64,000 bases of DNA from JANNSX01 sp963741525 (lineage in GTDB: Bacteria > Pseudomonadota > Alphaproteobacteria > Rhizobiales > Hyphomicrobiaceae), in the NCBI GenBank assembly GCA_963741525.1, contig CAVUIW010000006.1, positions 62,001-126,000 on the forward strand, given 5' to 3'. Positions 48,410-59,133 of the stretch are shown here, piece after piece (position 1 is the first letter of the stretch; the number at the start of each line of letters is the position of its first letter). The notes beneath the pieces are model-generated. The model did not search any database, was not told the origin of the DNA, and was given only the letters and a program-made list of their open reading frames with translations. A program made the translations under genes and the position numbers.

Positions 48410-49898
48410 ATGAGCAAGAAACCCAAAGACAACCGCCCCGAAGCCCGATTACCCAAGGGATTCCGCGACATCGGTCCGGAAGAGGCCCGCGGCATGGAGC
48501 GCATGCTCTCGACCATCCGCGAGGTCTACGACCTCTACGGCTTCGAGCCGCTGGTCACCTCCTCGATCGAATACACGGATGCGCTCGGAAAATTCCTGCC
48601 CGACCAGGATCGCCCCAACGCCGGTGTCTTCTCCTTCCAGGACGAGGATGAGGCGTGGCTCAGCCTCCGATACGACCTGACGGCCCCACTGGCCCGCTAC
48701 GTCGCCCAGAACTACGACCAGCTCCCCAAGCCCTATCGCCGCTACCAGACCGGCACGGTCTGGCGGAACGAGAAGCCAGGCCCGGGCCGGTTCCGCGAGT
48801 TCGTGCAGTTCGACGCCGATACCGTCGGCGCCGACAGCCCGGCGGCGGATGCCGAGTTCTGCATGCTGGCGCCGGATGTGATGGAAAAGCTCGGCATCCC
48901 CCGCGGCAGCTACCGCATGCGCGTCAACAACCGGAAGCTCATCGATGGCGTGTTGGAGCGATCGGGCATCGACCCAATCGCCGAGGCCTCGCTGCAAAGG
49001 CGGCTCATCGTGCTGCGCGCCATCGACAAGATCGACCGGCTGGGGCGCACGGGCGTCGAGCAGCTGCTGGGCCAAGGCCGCAAGGACGAGTTCGGGCGAC
49101 TACACCGAGGGCGCCAAGCTCGAGAGCGATCAGATCGCCCGCATCCTCGACTATGTGACGACGCCAGCGCTCGGCCGCGCCGAAACGCTGGCAGCACTGC
49201 GTCCTCTGGTGGCCGGCAGTGCCACCGGCGAAAAAGGGCTGGAGGAGCTGCAAGGCATGGACGCAGTGCTTTCGGCCGCCGGTTATGGCACTGATCGCGT
49301 TGTCATCGATCCAGGCGTCGTACGCGGGCTTGAGTACTATACGGGTCCTGTCTTCGAGATGGAGTTGACATTCACGGCGGAAAGCGAAGGCGGCGAGGCG
49401 CAGCGCTTCGGCTCGGTCGGCGGTGGCGGCCGCTATGACGGTCTCGTCGCACGCTTCAAGGGCATCACCATTCCGGCGACCGGATTCTCGATAGGTGTCT
49501 CGCGGCTCTATCAGGCGCTCGGCCGCACGGGCGCGCAAACGCTCATCGGCCCGGCCGTGATCCTGATCCTCGACCAATCCCGCCTCGGCGAGTACCAGCA
49601 GATGGTGCAGGAGCTGCGCCAAGCCGGCATCCGCGCCGAACTCTATCTCGGCAACTCCGGAATGAAGGCGCAGATGCGCTACGCCGACAAGCGCGGCGCT
49701 TCCCTCGTCGTCATCCAAGGCGAGGACGAGCGTCAGCGCGGCGAGGTGACGATCAAGGATCTCGTTGAGGGCGCCAAGCTCGCGGGCGAGATCGAGAACC
49801 GCGAGGAATGGCGCGAGGGCCGGCCGGCGCAGTTTGCGGCACCCCGCAACACCCTTGTCCAAGCCGTCCAGAGTGTGCTCAAGCGCTATGAAAGCTAG
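48410..49898 (+). CDS. hisS: Histidyl-tRNA synthetase (frameshifted)
   Basis: Class II tRNA synthetase. Motifs: LPKGFRDIGPEEARGMERML near the N-terminus, SLRYDLTAPLARYVAQN (motif 2 region), RRYQTGTVWRNEKPGPGRFR, and GLEYYTGPVFEME with SVGGGGRYDGLV (histidine-A motif). The frame breaks at 49089-49094 after QGRKDE; deleting one T of the TT at 49091-49092 gives KDESGDYTEG and a single protein of about 495 residues. It overlaps hisZ by 11 bp. Confidence 0.95.
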
Positions 49899-51079
49899 CT
49901 CTGGCCAGGAGCCGGCGGCGCGCGCTCGTGCGCTCGAGCGGTTGACGGAGCGGGCAAGCACGATCCTCGAGCGCCGCGGCTTTCGCCGCATCGAACCGGC
50001 GATCCTGCAGCCGGCCGAGTTCTATCTCGACCAGATCGGCGAGGATTTGCGTAGCCGCACCTACGTCTTCACCGATCCCGACGGCGAGGAGCTGTGTCTG
50101 CGTCCCGATCTGACGCTGCCGGCCTGCCGGCTTTATCTCGAAGAGCATCCGGCGGCCGACCGGGTCGCGCGGCTCTCCTATCACGGACCCGCCTTCCGCT
50201 ATCAGCCGAATACCGGCGATCCCTTGAGGCCGCGCGAGTTCCACCAGATCGGCCTCGAGAGTTTCGGCGAGACGGATGCCGTTGGCGCCGAATTCGGAGG
50301 TTGTATCCACGGTCGACGAATGCCTCACTGCGCTCGGCGCGGGTGGAGCGCAGATCCGGTTGGGTGACCTCGGCCTCGTCCATGGCCTCATCGACGCGAT
50401 CGACATGCCGGAGCGCTGGCGGAGACGGCTGATCACCGCCTTCGAGCGGCCGGAAGGGTTTCGCGCACTCTTGAAGCAGCTGTGCGATGGTCCGGCACCT
50501 TTGCCGCCGTCGATTCCCGAGGCGCTGCTCGCCCGGATGGTCCCAGGCGACGCCACCCGCTCGGAGGCGGAGGTTCAGGCCCACCTCGACAAGGCCGGCA
50601 CTGCCGAGGTTGGCTTGCGCGGCATCGCCGAGATCACGCAAAGCCTCATGTCGATCGCCGATGACCGCCGGGCGAAGCCGTTGCCTGCGTCGACCGCCAG
50701 CCTCATCGACCGGTTCATTGGTATCGATGTTCCGGCCTCCAAGGCCACCGGCGCCATTGAAGACACCCTCAAGGGTGATGTTCCCGGCCTGGAGGCCGCC
50801 TTCGGCCGATTTGAGAAACGCCTTTCGGCGCTCTCCCGCGCCGGCATAGATCCCAATCGCTTGCGCTTCACGGCAGGCTATGGCCGGAGCTTCGCCTACT
50901 ACACCGGACTCGTCTTCCAGTTCGAGGCGCCGGGCGAAGGCCGCAGCGGGCATCTGGCCGGTGGTGGCCGCTATGACGGCCTGCTGGAAGCCGCCGGTGC
51001 GCCGCGCTCCGTGCCAGCCGTTGGCGCGGCCATGCATTCCGAGCGGCTACTGGCGCTTGGCCGTGAGGTTGCGCCATGA
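49888..51079 (+). CDS. hisZ: ATP phosphoribosyltransferase regulatory subunit (frameshifted)
   Basis: HisZ, a class II synthetase paralogue that activates the short form of HisG in histidine synthesis. Homology: FRRIEPAILQPAEFYLDQ, CLRPDLTLPACRLYLEEH, and later GYGRSFAYYTGLVFQFE with HLAGGGRYDGLL. The frame changes at about 50293; removing one T of the TT at 50293-50294 gives AESEVVSTVDE and a continuous protein of about 396 residues. The ATG lies inside the hisS 3' end, and the stop overlaps hisG as ATGA, so translation is coupled through all three genes. Confidence 0.93.
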
Positions 51080-51774
51080 CCACGCTCACCATCGCACTCC
51101 CTTCCAAGGGCCGGCTGATGGAGGACACGCTGGCGCGGTTCTCAGGCGCCGGCCTCGACATCCGCCGCCTCGGCACCGAGCGCGGCTACAAGGGCGACAT
51201 TCCCGACATCCCAGGCGTCGCAGTTGCCTTCCTGTCGGCCTCGGAGATCGCGGCGTTCCTCAAGTCCGGCCGCATCCAGATGGGGGTGACGGGTGAAGAT
51301 CTCGTTGCCGAGGCCATCGCGCCCGGTGACACGCGGATCGCGCCGCTCCTCCGCTTCGGTTTCGGCCGCGCCGATGTCGTCGTCGCTGTGCCGAAACTCT
51401 GGCTCGACGCCGACCGCATGGCCGATCTGGAGAGCATCGCCCCCGCCTTCCGCGCGACCCACGGGCGGCATCTGCTCGTCGCGACGAAGTATAAGAGCCT
51501 CACGCGCCGCTTCTTCGCCGACAAGAACGTCACGAGCTACCGCATCGTCGAGAGCCTCGGCGCCACCGAAGGCGCTCCCGCCGCCGGCCATGCGGAGATC
51601 ATCGTCGACATCACCTCCACCGGCGAGACGCTGGCGGCCAATCATCTGAAGGTGCTGAGCGACGGCGTGATCTTGAACAGCGAAGCCGCGCTGTTCCGTT
51701 CGGGAAGCGCCCGCTGGAGCCCAGAAGCCCGTGCGCTCGGCGATGAAATCGCTCACCGGTTGCAGCGCAGGTGA
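51076..51774 (+). CDS. hisG: ATP phosphoribosyltransferase catalytic subunit, short form
   Basis: A 232-residue HisG of the short type, which catalyses the first step of histidine synthesis (ATP plus PRPP) and needs HisZ. Visible: LPSKGRLMEDTLARFSGAG at the N-terminus, MGVTGEDLVAEA and the PRPP-binding segment EIIVDITSTGETLAANHL. It lacks the C-terminal regulatory domain of long HisG, in agreement with hisZ directly upstream. The frame is intact. Confidence 0.96.
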   Translation: MTTLTIALPSKGRLMEDTLARFSGAGLDIRRLGTERGYKGDIPDIPGVAVAFLSASEIAAFLKSGRIQMGVTGEDLVAEAIAPGDTRIAPLLRFGFGRADVVVAVPKLWLDADRMADLESIAPAFRATHGRHLLVATKYKSLTRRFFADKNVTSYRIVESLGATEGAPAAGHAEIIVDITSTGETLAANHLKVLSDGVILNSEAALFRSGSARWSPEARALGDEIAHRLQRR

Positions 51775-51901
51775 TTGAACCCGGGAACGAAACTGAGGGA
51801 ACAGGTTTGGCGGAATAGCCCGATGCCCGCTCCCCCACGCTTCCCCCCCTCCCGCGCATAGGCTACACACGGCGCCAAACCGACATCGAGCACCCTGAGC
51901 C

Positions 51902-53323
51902 ATGCCCGCCAAAGTCGTCACCCGTTTCGCCCCTTCGCCGACCGGCTTCCTGCATATCGGGGGCGCGCGGACGGCGCTGTTCAACTGGCTTTACGCGCGT
52001 GGACGCGGCGGTACCTTTCTGCTGCGCATCGAGGACACGGACCGGGAGCGGTCCACTGAGGCCGCGGTGGACGCCATTCTCGACGGGCTTTCCTGGCTCG
52101 GCCTCGAATGGGACGGCGAGCCGCTCTTCCAGTTCGCGCGCGCAGCCCGGCACCGCGAGGTCGCCGAGGCCATGCTCGCGTCCGGCCACGCCTATCGCTG
52201 CTGGTGCACGCCCACTGAGCTCGAGGCCATGCGCGAGAAGGCACGCGCCGAAGGCCGCTCGCCCGTCTATGACGGCACCTGGCGCGATCGTGACCCTTCA
52301 GAAGGCCCCAAGGACCGCGCGCCGGCCATCCGCTTGAAAGCGCCGCGCGCCGGCGAGACGGTGATCGAGGACGCCGTACAGGGCCGCGTCGTCTTCCAGA
52401 ACGAGAACCTCGACGACCTCATCATCCTGCGCTCCGACGGGGCGCCGACCTACAATCTCGCCGTCGTCGTCGATGATCACGACATGGGCGTCACCCACAT
52501 CATCCGGGGCGATGACCATCTGACGAATGCCGCGCGGCAGTCGCAGATCTATGCCGCCATGGGCTGGGAGCGGCCGCAATTCTCGCACATCCCGCTGATC
52601 CACGGGCCCGACGGCGCCAAGCTCTCCAAGCGCCATGGCGCGCTGGGTGTCGAAGCCTATCGGGAGATGGGCTATCTGCCGGCGGCGTTGCGGAATTATC
52701 TCGCGCGCTTGGGCTGGGCGCATGGCGATGACGAAATCTTCTCGACCGCGCAGATGCTCGAGTGGTTCGACCTGCCGCAGATCGGCCGCTCGCCCTCACG
52801 CTTTGACTTCGCCAAGCTCGAGAACTTGAACGGCCACTACATCCGCAACACGCCGGACGCGGAGCTTGCCGGCTATTTGAAGAGCATGCTCGGCGGAACC
52901 GCGGAAGGCCGCGCGCAGCTCGCGAAGATGAGCGCCGAGGATTGGCGGAAGTTCGAGGCGGCGATGCCAGGACTGAAAGAGCGGGCCAAGACCCTGAAGG
53001 AGCTCGTCGCCAGCGCTGCCTATCTATTTGTCACGCGTCCGCTCGCGCTCGACGAGGCGGCGGCGAAGCTCATGACCGAGGATGCCCGCAAGTTGCTCGG
53101 CGTGCTCGTGCCGGTGCTCGAGGGCGCCGCCGACTGGTCCGCCCCCGCCCTCGAAGCGGCCGTCAAAGCCTATGCCGAGGCCACCGGCCACAAACTCGGC
53201 AAACTTGCCCAGCCGCTCCGCGCAGCCCTGACCGGCAAGGCGACGTCGCCCGGCATCTTCGACGTGCTGGCGGTGTTGGGGCGGGAGGAAAGTATGGGAC
53301 GCATCGCAGATCAAGCTCAATAG
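51902..53323 (+). CDS. gltX: Glutamyl-tRNA synthetase
   Basis: A 473-residue class I tRNA synthetase. The HIGH-type motif is RFAPSPTGFLHIGGARTALF and the KMSKS-type motif KLSKRHGALG. IIRGDDHLTNAARQ and the C-terminal anticodon-binding helices complete the protein. The family in alphaproteobacteria often charges both tRNA-Glu and tRNA-Gln. The frame is intact. It is separated from hisG by 127 bp. Confidence 0.97.
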   Translation: MPAKVVTRFAPSPTGFLHIGGARTALFNWLYARGRGGTFLLRIEDTDRERSTEAAVDAILDGLSWLGLEWDGEPLFQFARAARHREVAEAMLASGHAYRCWCTPTELEAMREKARAEGRSPVYDGTWRDRDPSEGPKDRAPAIRLKAPRAGETVIEDAVQGRVVFQNENLDDLIILRSDGAPTYNLAVVVDDHDMGVTHIIRGDDHLTNAARQSQIYAAMGWERPQFSHIPLIHGPDGAKLSKRHGALGVEAYREMGYLPAALRNYLARLGWAHGDDEIFSTAQMLEWFDLPQIGRSPSRFDFAKLENLNGHYIRNTPDAELAGYLKSMLGGTAEGRAQLAKMSAEDWRKFEAAMPGLKERAKTLKELVASAAYLFVTRPLALDEAAAKLMTEDARKLLGVLVPVLEGAADWSAPALEAAVKAYAEATGHKLGKLAQPLRAALTGKATSPGIFDVLAVLGREESMGRIADQAQ

Positions 53324-53418
53324 GCTTCGGAGCGTCCGACTGGTTCCCGCGGGAACACGGAATTGGCCTGGCACCGCCTATCTCTCGCTCAACCAAGAAC
53401 GAGCAAGGGAGACGGGCC

Positions 53419-54714
53419 ATGGCAACCCTCACCGGCAACAGCCGCAATAACCGCATCAACGGGACCTCGCAAGGCGATGTCATCAGCGGCAACGCGGGCG
53501 ACGATCTTTTGTTCGGCAACGGCGGCAACGATCTCATCCGCGGCGGGCTCGGCCTCGACCAGCTGTTCGGCGGCACGGGAAACGACCAGCTGTTCGGCGA
53601 TCAGGGCAATGACCGCCTGGACGGCGGCGACGGCAACGACACGCTGGACGGCGGCCTCGGCCTCGATCTCATCATCGGCGGGGCAGGCATCGATACCGTG
53701 ACGTATCAGAATGCCACCGGATCGATCTTCGTCGACTTGACAAAGGAGCTGCAGAGCCCATACGGCGGCGGCACGGGCGACTTCGACCGTTTACGCTCGA
53801 TCGAGAACGTCACCGGCTCGACGGCCAACGACAGCATCCACGGCAATGCCCAGAACAACGAGATCCGCGGCCTTTCCGGCGGGGACACCCTGCAAGGCCG
53901 AGGTGGCAACGACTACATCAACGGCGGGGCGGGCTCCGACGCCCTGTTCGGCGACGAGGGCAATGATACGTTGATTGGCGGGGATAGTACCGATTGGCTC
54001 TACGCTGGCACCGGCAACGACTACGTTCGCGCCGGCAATGGGGACGACACGATCCACGACGATCTCGGCAACGACATCTACTACGGCGACGCCGGATTCG
54101 ACTACGTGGCCTTCTACAGCGCAACCAACGGTGCCACTGTCGACCTCGCGCTCGCTACTCCTCAGAACACCGGATCCGGCAGCGACATGCTGGTCGACAT
54201 CGAGGGTCTGCTCGGCTCCAACGCCGGCGACTGGCTCTATGGCCATGACGGCATCAACTCGATCTACGGTTACGGCGGCGACGACGTCATCGAGGGCCGC
54301 GGCGGCAACGACTACCTGAACGGCGGCTCGGAGAACGACATCATCCGCGGCGGCGCCGACGACGATACGCTCATTGGCGAAGTTGGAAACGACGTTCTTT
54401 ACGGCGGCACGGGCAACGATATCCTGACCGGCGGTACCGGCAACGACTGGCTGCTCGGCGAGGGTGGCGCCGACACCTTCAAGTTCGCGCCGGGCTGGGG
54501 CAAGGACGCGATCTTCGGTTTCGAGAATGGCGTCGACCTCATCGATTTCGACTATGCCGGGAAGAAGTTCGCCGATCTGAGGATCGTCGACCTCGGCGCC
54601 AACACCGAAATCTCCTTCGCCGGCTACTACTATCCGCCGAGCGGACCAGCCAATACCATCACGCTCTGGAACGTCGATGCGAGCCAGATCGACGCCTCGG
54701 ATTTCTTGTTCTGA
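53419..54714 (+). CDS. RTX (hemolysin-type) calcium-binding repeat protein
   Basis: A 431-residue protein made almost wholly of nonapeptide repeats of the form GGxGxDxxx, for example NGGNDLIRGGLGLDQLFG and GGTGNDILTGGTGNDWLLG. Three blocks are separated by non-repeat segments such as VTYQNATGSIFVDLTKEL. The C-terminus (SQIDASDFLF) ends with a hydrophobic tail like type I secretion signals. No signal peptide is present. No exporter genes are adjacent. Start at ATG 53419 with GGGAG upstream. It is a secreted calcium-folded protein; any enzymatic role is not evident. Confidence 0.88.
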   Translation: MATLTGNSRNNRINGTSQGDVISGNAGDDLLFGNGGNDLIRGGLGLDQLFGGTGNDQLFGDQGNDRLDGGDGNDTLDGGLGLDLIIGGAGIDTVTYQNATGSIFVDLTKELQSPYGGGTGDFDRLRSIENVTGSTANDSIHGNAQNNEIRGLSGGDTLQGRGGNDYINGGAGSDALFGDEGNDTLIGGDSTDWLYAGTGNDYVRAGNGDDTIHDDLGNDIYYGDAGFDYVAFYSATNGATVDLALATPQNTGSGSDMLVDIEGLLGSNAGDWLYGHDGINSIYGYGGDDVIEGRGGNDYLNGGSENDIIRGGADDDTLIGEVGNDVLYGGTGNDILTGGTGNDWLLGEGGADTFKFAPGWGKDAIFGFENGVDLIDFDYAGKKFADLRIVDLGANTEISFAGYYYPPSGPANTITLWNVDASQIDASDFLF

Positions 54715-55004
54715 GGCTTGCCGGCCGTTAGAGCGGGGCCGGTACCAGGCATGGGACCGGCCCGGTTCGGCTTGACCGTCGCGAGCCAGAATTGTCTTTC
54801 CCGCCCCCCGCCCCCGATCCCCCCGAGACCTTGCATCCGCGACGACACGAGGGTTGCGCCCACGGCGTAGCACCCCCCGTTGCGGCAGCGCAGCAAACCC
54901 ATTAGCCTGCGTCCGAATGTTGCAGCGCACCAATCGAGTCGCCGGGGTGCTCCGGTGCGCCCGCAACCTGCTGGATTAACCGACTAAATCCTCCGGAGGC
55001 CGTG

Positions 55005-56302
55005 ATGGACAAGAAGGTCGAGACCGCCACACTCACCTACAATGGCAAGACCATCCATCTACCAGTCCGCCACGGCACCATCGGGCCGTCGGTGATCGAC
55101 GTCTCCAATCTCTACAAGGAGACAGGCACCTTCACCTACGATCCGGGCTTCACCGCCACTGCCTCCTGCGAAAGCCAGATTACCTACATCGACGGTGACA
55201 AGGGCGAGCTGCTCTATCGCGGCTATCCGATCGACGAGCTGGCCGAGAACGGCAACTTCCTCGAGACCTGCTACCTGCTGCTGCATGGCGAGCTGCCAAC
55301 GCGCGCCCAGTACGAGGTGTTCGACAACACCATCACCAAGCACACGATGCTGCACGAGCAGCTGCACTTCCTGTTTCGCGGCTTCCGGCGCGATGCCCAT
55401 CCGATGGCCGTCATGACGGGTGTCGCCGGCGCGCTCTCCGCCTTCTACCACGACTCGACAGATATCCGTGATCCCAAGCAGCGCGAGATCGCCGGCCATC
55501 GCATGATCGCCAAGATGCCGACGATCGCGGCCATGGCCTACAAATACTCACTCGGCCAGCCCTTCATCTACCCGCGCAACGATCTCGATTATGCGGCGAA
55601 CTTCCTGCACATGTGCTTTGCGGTGCCCTGCGAGACCTACAAGGTCGATCCCGTTCTCGCTCGTGCCCTCGATCGGATCTTCATCCTGCACGCCGATCAC
55701 GAGCAGAATGCCTCCACCTCGACGGTGAGGCTCGCGGGCTCCTCGGGGGCGAACCCCTTCGCCTGCATCGCGGCGGGCATAGCCTGCTTGTGGGGGCCGG
55801 CGCACGGCGGCGCCAATGAAGCGGCGCTCAACATGCTGGAAGAGATCGGCGATGTCTCCAAGATCCCTGAGTTCGTCGCCAAGGTGAAGGACAAGTCGAG
55901 CGGCATCCGCCTGATGGGTTTCGGCCATCGCGTCTACAAGAACTACGATCCACGTGCCAAGGTCATGCAGAAGACCAGCCACGAGGTGCTGGACACGCTC
56001 GGCATCCGCAACGAGCCGCTGCTGAAGGTTGCGATGGAGCTGGAGAAGATCGCGCTCAACGACGAGTATTTCGTGAGCGCAAACTCTATCCCAACATCGA
56101 CTTCTATTCGGGCATAACGCTACGCGCGCTCGGCTTCCCGACGTCGATGTTCACCGCGCTTTTTGCACTTGCGAGAACCGTTGGCTGGATCGCGCAGTGG
56201 AAAGAGATGATCGGCGACCCCGAGCAGAAGATCGGCCGGCCGCGCCAGCTCTACGTGGGCAGCCCTGAGCGGAAGTACGTGACGCTGGAGCGAAGGGGGT
56301 AG
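55005..56302 (+). CDS. gltA: Citrate synthase (3' frameshift)
   Basis: TCA-cycle enzyme condensing acetyl-CoA and oxaloacetate. Motifs: HADHEQNASTSTVRLAGSSG with a catalytic His, GPAHGGANEAALNM with the second, and GFGHRVYKNYDPRAKV. ATG 55005 has GGAGG 6 bp upstream. The frame changes at about 56075 after NDEYFV; one base appears to be missing (expected YFVKRKLYPNIDFYSG). The continuation runs to TAG at 56300-56302 and ends YVGSPERKYVTLERRG, giving about 432 residues. Confidence 0.95.
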
Positions 56303-56527
56303 GGACGCAGCGTCACCTTACCCAAAGCCGCAGCGCCCGCGGTAATTCGGCGCCAACGTCCCGTGGCACCATGGTTTGCGACACGTCTCTCCTGCGATGT
56401 GACCATGACTGGTACCCACAATCTAGGGTCGCGGCTCACGGGTGCTCCGTTCTGGCGAAGCCAACTCCGCTTGGACCCATCGCGCGGCCCCGCGATCAGT
56501 CGAGTCGTCATACAGCGCTTGTGGAGA

Positions 56528-57574
56528 TTAGTTGCTTGAAACCTTGATGGTCTTGGGCAAGGGCGCGCTGCCCTCCACGCTTGGCGCGAAGACGGAGACA
56601 GTGCTCTCGCCGACGCTGCCGCGCAGGCCAGCGACTGAATTGGTGCTGACTGTCTTGGCTTTCATCGGCTTTGCCACGACTAGATCGGCCTTCGCTTTCT
56701 GCTTTTTCGGCGCGGCTGCGACCACGGGCATCTCTGCCTCGCCGATATCCGCATCCCAGCCGATCTCGGCCATGCTCTCGGGCGTGATGGACGCCGTCTC
56801 GACCTCGGGCTGGGCGCCGCCGTCGCGGCGGCTGGCCGGGAACGAGAAATTGCCGAACAGCGGAAACAGCTCCGATTTCGAATAGATGGTCGGCGCCGTC
56901 GCCTCCCAATTGCCGACGACGGTACCCCCGGTCGAGGCCACCACGGCCGGTTGCGAACGCCGCGCCCGATCATGCCGGGTGATCAGGAGGTCATAGACCT
57001 CGCCGACGCTGCGGGCCTCGCCATCGCGATAGAAGATCGACCGGTTCGCGGCGGCAGCCCGCGGAAAGAGATCGGGCGCGCTCAGATGCTGCTGCGTATC
57101 GCGCACGATGATCAAGCGCACCGCGTCCTGGGCGCCGAGGAAGTGGGCGATGTAGAGCTCGCCGGACGTCGGCTTGCGGCCAATTTCGGCAGACAGATGC
57201 CGTTGATTGCGGCGCGCATACGCGCCAGCCATCATGGCAGAGACTTGAGGGTCTTTGCGCAACGCCAGGATCAACTGCCGATCGGCCGGATTGGGGATCA
57301 TGTAGCGGCCACTGTCGGTCTTGACGATGAGCTTGGCGTAGTCGCCGAGGCCGTACTGCTCGCCCTCATCCTTGATGGTGCGGATCCAGGTTTCCTCGAT
57401 GAATTGGAAAAGGCCGGTCGCGCTCGAGGAAGCGGCCTTGGCGTTCGTCTGGAAGCTGCTCTCGCGCTGCGCGGTCTTTAGCAAATAGTCGTAGTCAGCC
57501 CCAGTGGTGGAGCTAGCCAGGGAGAGTGCAAGCGCGACTTGAAGCGGAAGCTCGGCGAGTGACGCATCGGCCAT
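56528..57574 (-). CDS. Lytic transglycosylase (SLT domain) protein
   Basis: A 348-residue protein. The catalytic SLT-like region is AQRESSFQTNAKAASSSATG followed by LFQFIEETW, with the catalytic Glu in ESSF. GAYARRNQRHLSAEIGR and ELYIAHFLGAQDAVRL continue the domain. The C-terminal third is Lys/Ala-rich and low complexity, perhaps a cell-wall linker. Start placed at ATG 57574 (MADASLAEL); no clear signal peptide is seen. It cleaves peptidoglycan with 1,6-anhydro products by family. Confidence 0.85.
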   Translation of the reverse strand: MADASLAELPLQVALALSLASSTTGADYDYLLKTAQRESSFQTNAKAASSSATGLFQFIEETWIRTIKDEGEQYGLGDYAKLIVKTDSGRYMIPNPADRQLILALRKDPQVSAMMAGAYARRNQRHLSAEIGRKPTSGELYIAHFLGAQDAVRLIIVRDTQQHLSAPDLFPRAAAANRSIFYRDGEARSVGEVYDLLITRHDRARRSQPAVVASTGGTVVGNWEATAPTIYSKSELFPLFGNFSFPASRRDGGAQPEVETASITPESMAEIGWDADIGEAEMPVVAAAPKKQKAKADLVVAKPMKAKTVSTNSVAGLRGSVGESTVSVFAPSVEGSAPLPKTIKVSSN

Positions 57575-57694
57575 GACCAGCAAGCCTTTACCAGCACCCG
57601 GAGCGCAGGACTGCGCCGGGTCATGCAACTCTGGTAAGGATAGTGCCTGCCGATTGACGAGAGGTTAAGGTCCGTCCCGATACGGAACAAGATG

Positions 57695-58273
57695 TCAGGC
57701 CGCCTGCTGTTCCGCGCAGATGAGCTCGCTGTCAGTGGCGCTGAGCGGCAGGTCGAGCAGCCGGCAGCGATGCGGGCCGCCCTCGGGATGCTGACCATCG
57801 ACTTCAAAGTACCGGCAGGACTTGCACACGCCGAACGGACGCCCGCCGGTCTCCGCGACCATGGCCGCAAGCAGGCTTGAGAAGGCCTCGTCGACTTCGG
57901 AGCGTTTTGACCCCGGCAAGCTCTGCACCGCCCGTGCAACGAACTCGACAGGGGCCTCTAAAAGCGCCGCCCGTCCCGCCTCGGTCAAATCGAGTTGTAC
58001 AGAGCGCGCATCGGCCGGATTGGCAACCTTTGCGAGGAACCCGCGGCGCTCAAGAGCCATCAGTGTCTGAGACACCGTGCCCTTGGTGGTGCCCAGATAC
58101 TGGGCAAGCGCACCAGGGGTCCGCGAGAACCGATTGGCCCGGGCCAGATAGCTCAAGGCTTCTCGCTGGGCTGGGATCAGCTCATCGCGCTGCCGCCCGG
58201 ATCGGGCGAGGCGAGAGAGCCTGTCGATGATATCGAGCATGCGCTGTGCACGGGATGTCTTACCTGTTGTCAT
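57695..58273 (-). CDS. MarR-family regulator with C-terminal cysteine cluster
   Basis: A 192-residue winged-helix regulator. The DNA-binding core is LAQYLGTTKGTVSQTLMALE followed by GFLAKVANPADARSVQLDLT (wing). Unusually, a C-terminal tail carries C150-x2-C153-x16-C170-x15-C186 (VCKSCRYFEVDGQ, HRCRLLD, LICAEQ), suggesting a metal or Fe-S site that could sense redox or metals. It lies between the lytic transglycosylase and the amidotransferase genes. ATG 58273 is chosen; ATG 58291 is also in frame. Confidence 0.87.
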   Translation of the reverse strand: MTTGKTSRAQRMLDIIDRLSRLARSGRQRDELIPAQREALSYLARANRFSRTPGALAQYLGTTKGTVSQTLMALERRGFLAKVANPADARSVQLDLTEAGRAALLEAPVEFVARAVQSLPGSKRSEVDEAFSSLLAAMVAETGGRPFGVCKSCRYFEVDGQHPEGGPHRCRLLDLPLSATDSELICAEQQAA

Positions 58274-58345
58274 CGGTCTGCTATAGGCCACTGCTGTAGA
58301 GTTGTTCTGGGCATCGCCCGCGAGATCGAGATGCGGTCGAGGCGG

Positions 58346-59078
58346 TTAAGAGGCGCGGGATCGCCCGGCGTGCCCCAGGAAGAAGCGTCCGATCCAGCGG
58401 GCGGCCTTTTCTAAGTCGCTCCGCCGTACGGCAAAGGAGTCCTTGGCAGTGGCGACGACATCGTCGGGCGCGAGCCCCTTGAAGCGGACGTCGAGAAGGT
58501 CGCGCTGGTAGGCCTCGCTGAACTCGGGATGTCCCTGGAAGCTCAAGCCGATGTCGTCGTAGGCGAGGGCCGCATAGGTGCAGAACTCGGATGTCGCGAT
58601 CACCTCGGCGCCCGGCGGCTTCTCGACGACCTGGTCCTGATGGACGGCCGGGATGGTCACGCGCTCGGGCGCGTCCTTCATCCACGCCGGCGCCTGCGTG
58701 ATCTCGTAGTCGTGCAGCCCGAGACCCCAGCCCTTGTCGGACTTGACCACCTTGCCGCCGAGCGCCTCGGCCATGATCTGATGGCCAAAGCAGATGCCGA
58801 CGACCGGCACCTTCGCCTTGACGCAATCGCGGATCAGCTGCTCGAGCTTCAGCATCCAGGGCAGTTTCTCGTAGACGCCGTGGCGCGACCCGGTGATGAG
58901 CCAGCCGTCGCAGCGCATGGGGTCAGCCGGCACCTCGCCGTCGATTGCGGCGAAACTCTCGAAGGTCAGCTCGGGGTTCGCCTGCCTGAGCAGATCCTCG
59001 AACATGCCGGGATAGGTTGCGGTGCTTGTCTTTGAGGGCGTCCGGCGGCCGGCCGGTTTCGAGGATGCCAATGCGCAT
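58346..59078 (-). CDS. Type 1 glutamine amidotransferase (5' frameshift)
   Basis: A class I GATase domain. The nucleophile is in VVGICFGHQIMAEALGG, the catalytic His in LSFQGHPEFSEAY, and the start MRIGILETGRPPD is typical. The start is ATG 59078. An extra C in AACCTATCC (about 59017) throws off the frame; without it the protein reads KHRNYPGMFEDLLRQ and is about 243 residues. It hydrolyses glutamine or gamma-glutamyl compounds. Being next to polyamine genes, a PuuD-like role is possible but not shown. Confidence 0.87.
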
Positions 59079-59133
59079 TGGGTTTCCGTTGGTATCGCGT
59101 CGATACTATACTTGCGGCGCTTCGCCCGTTCCG

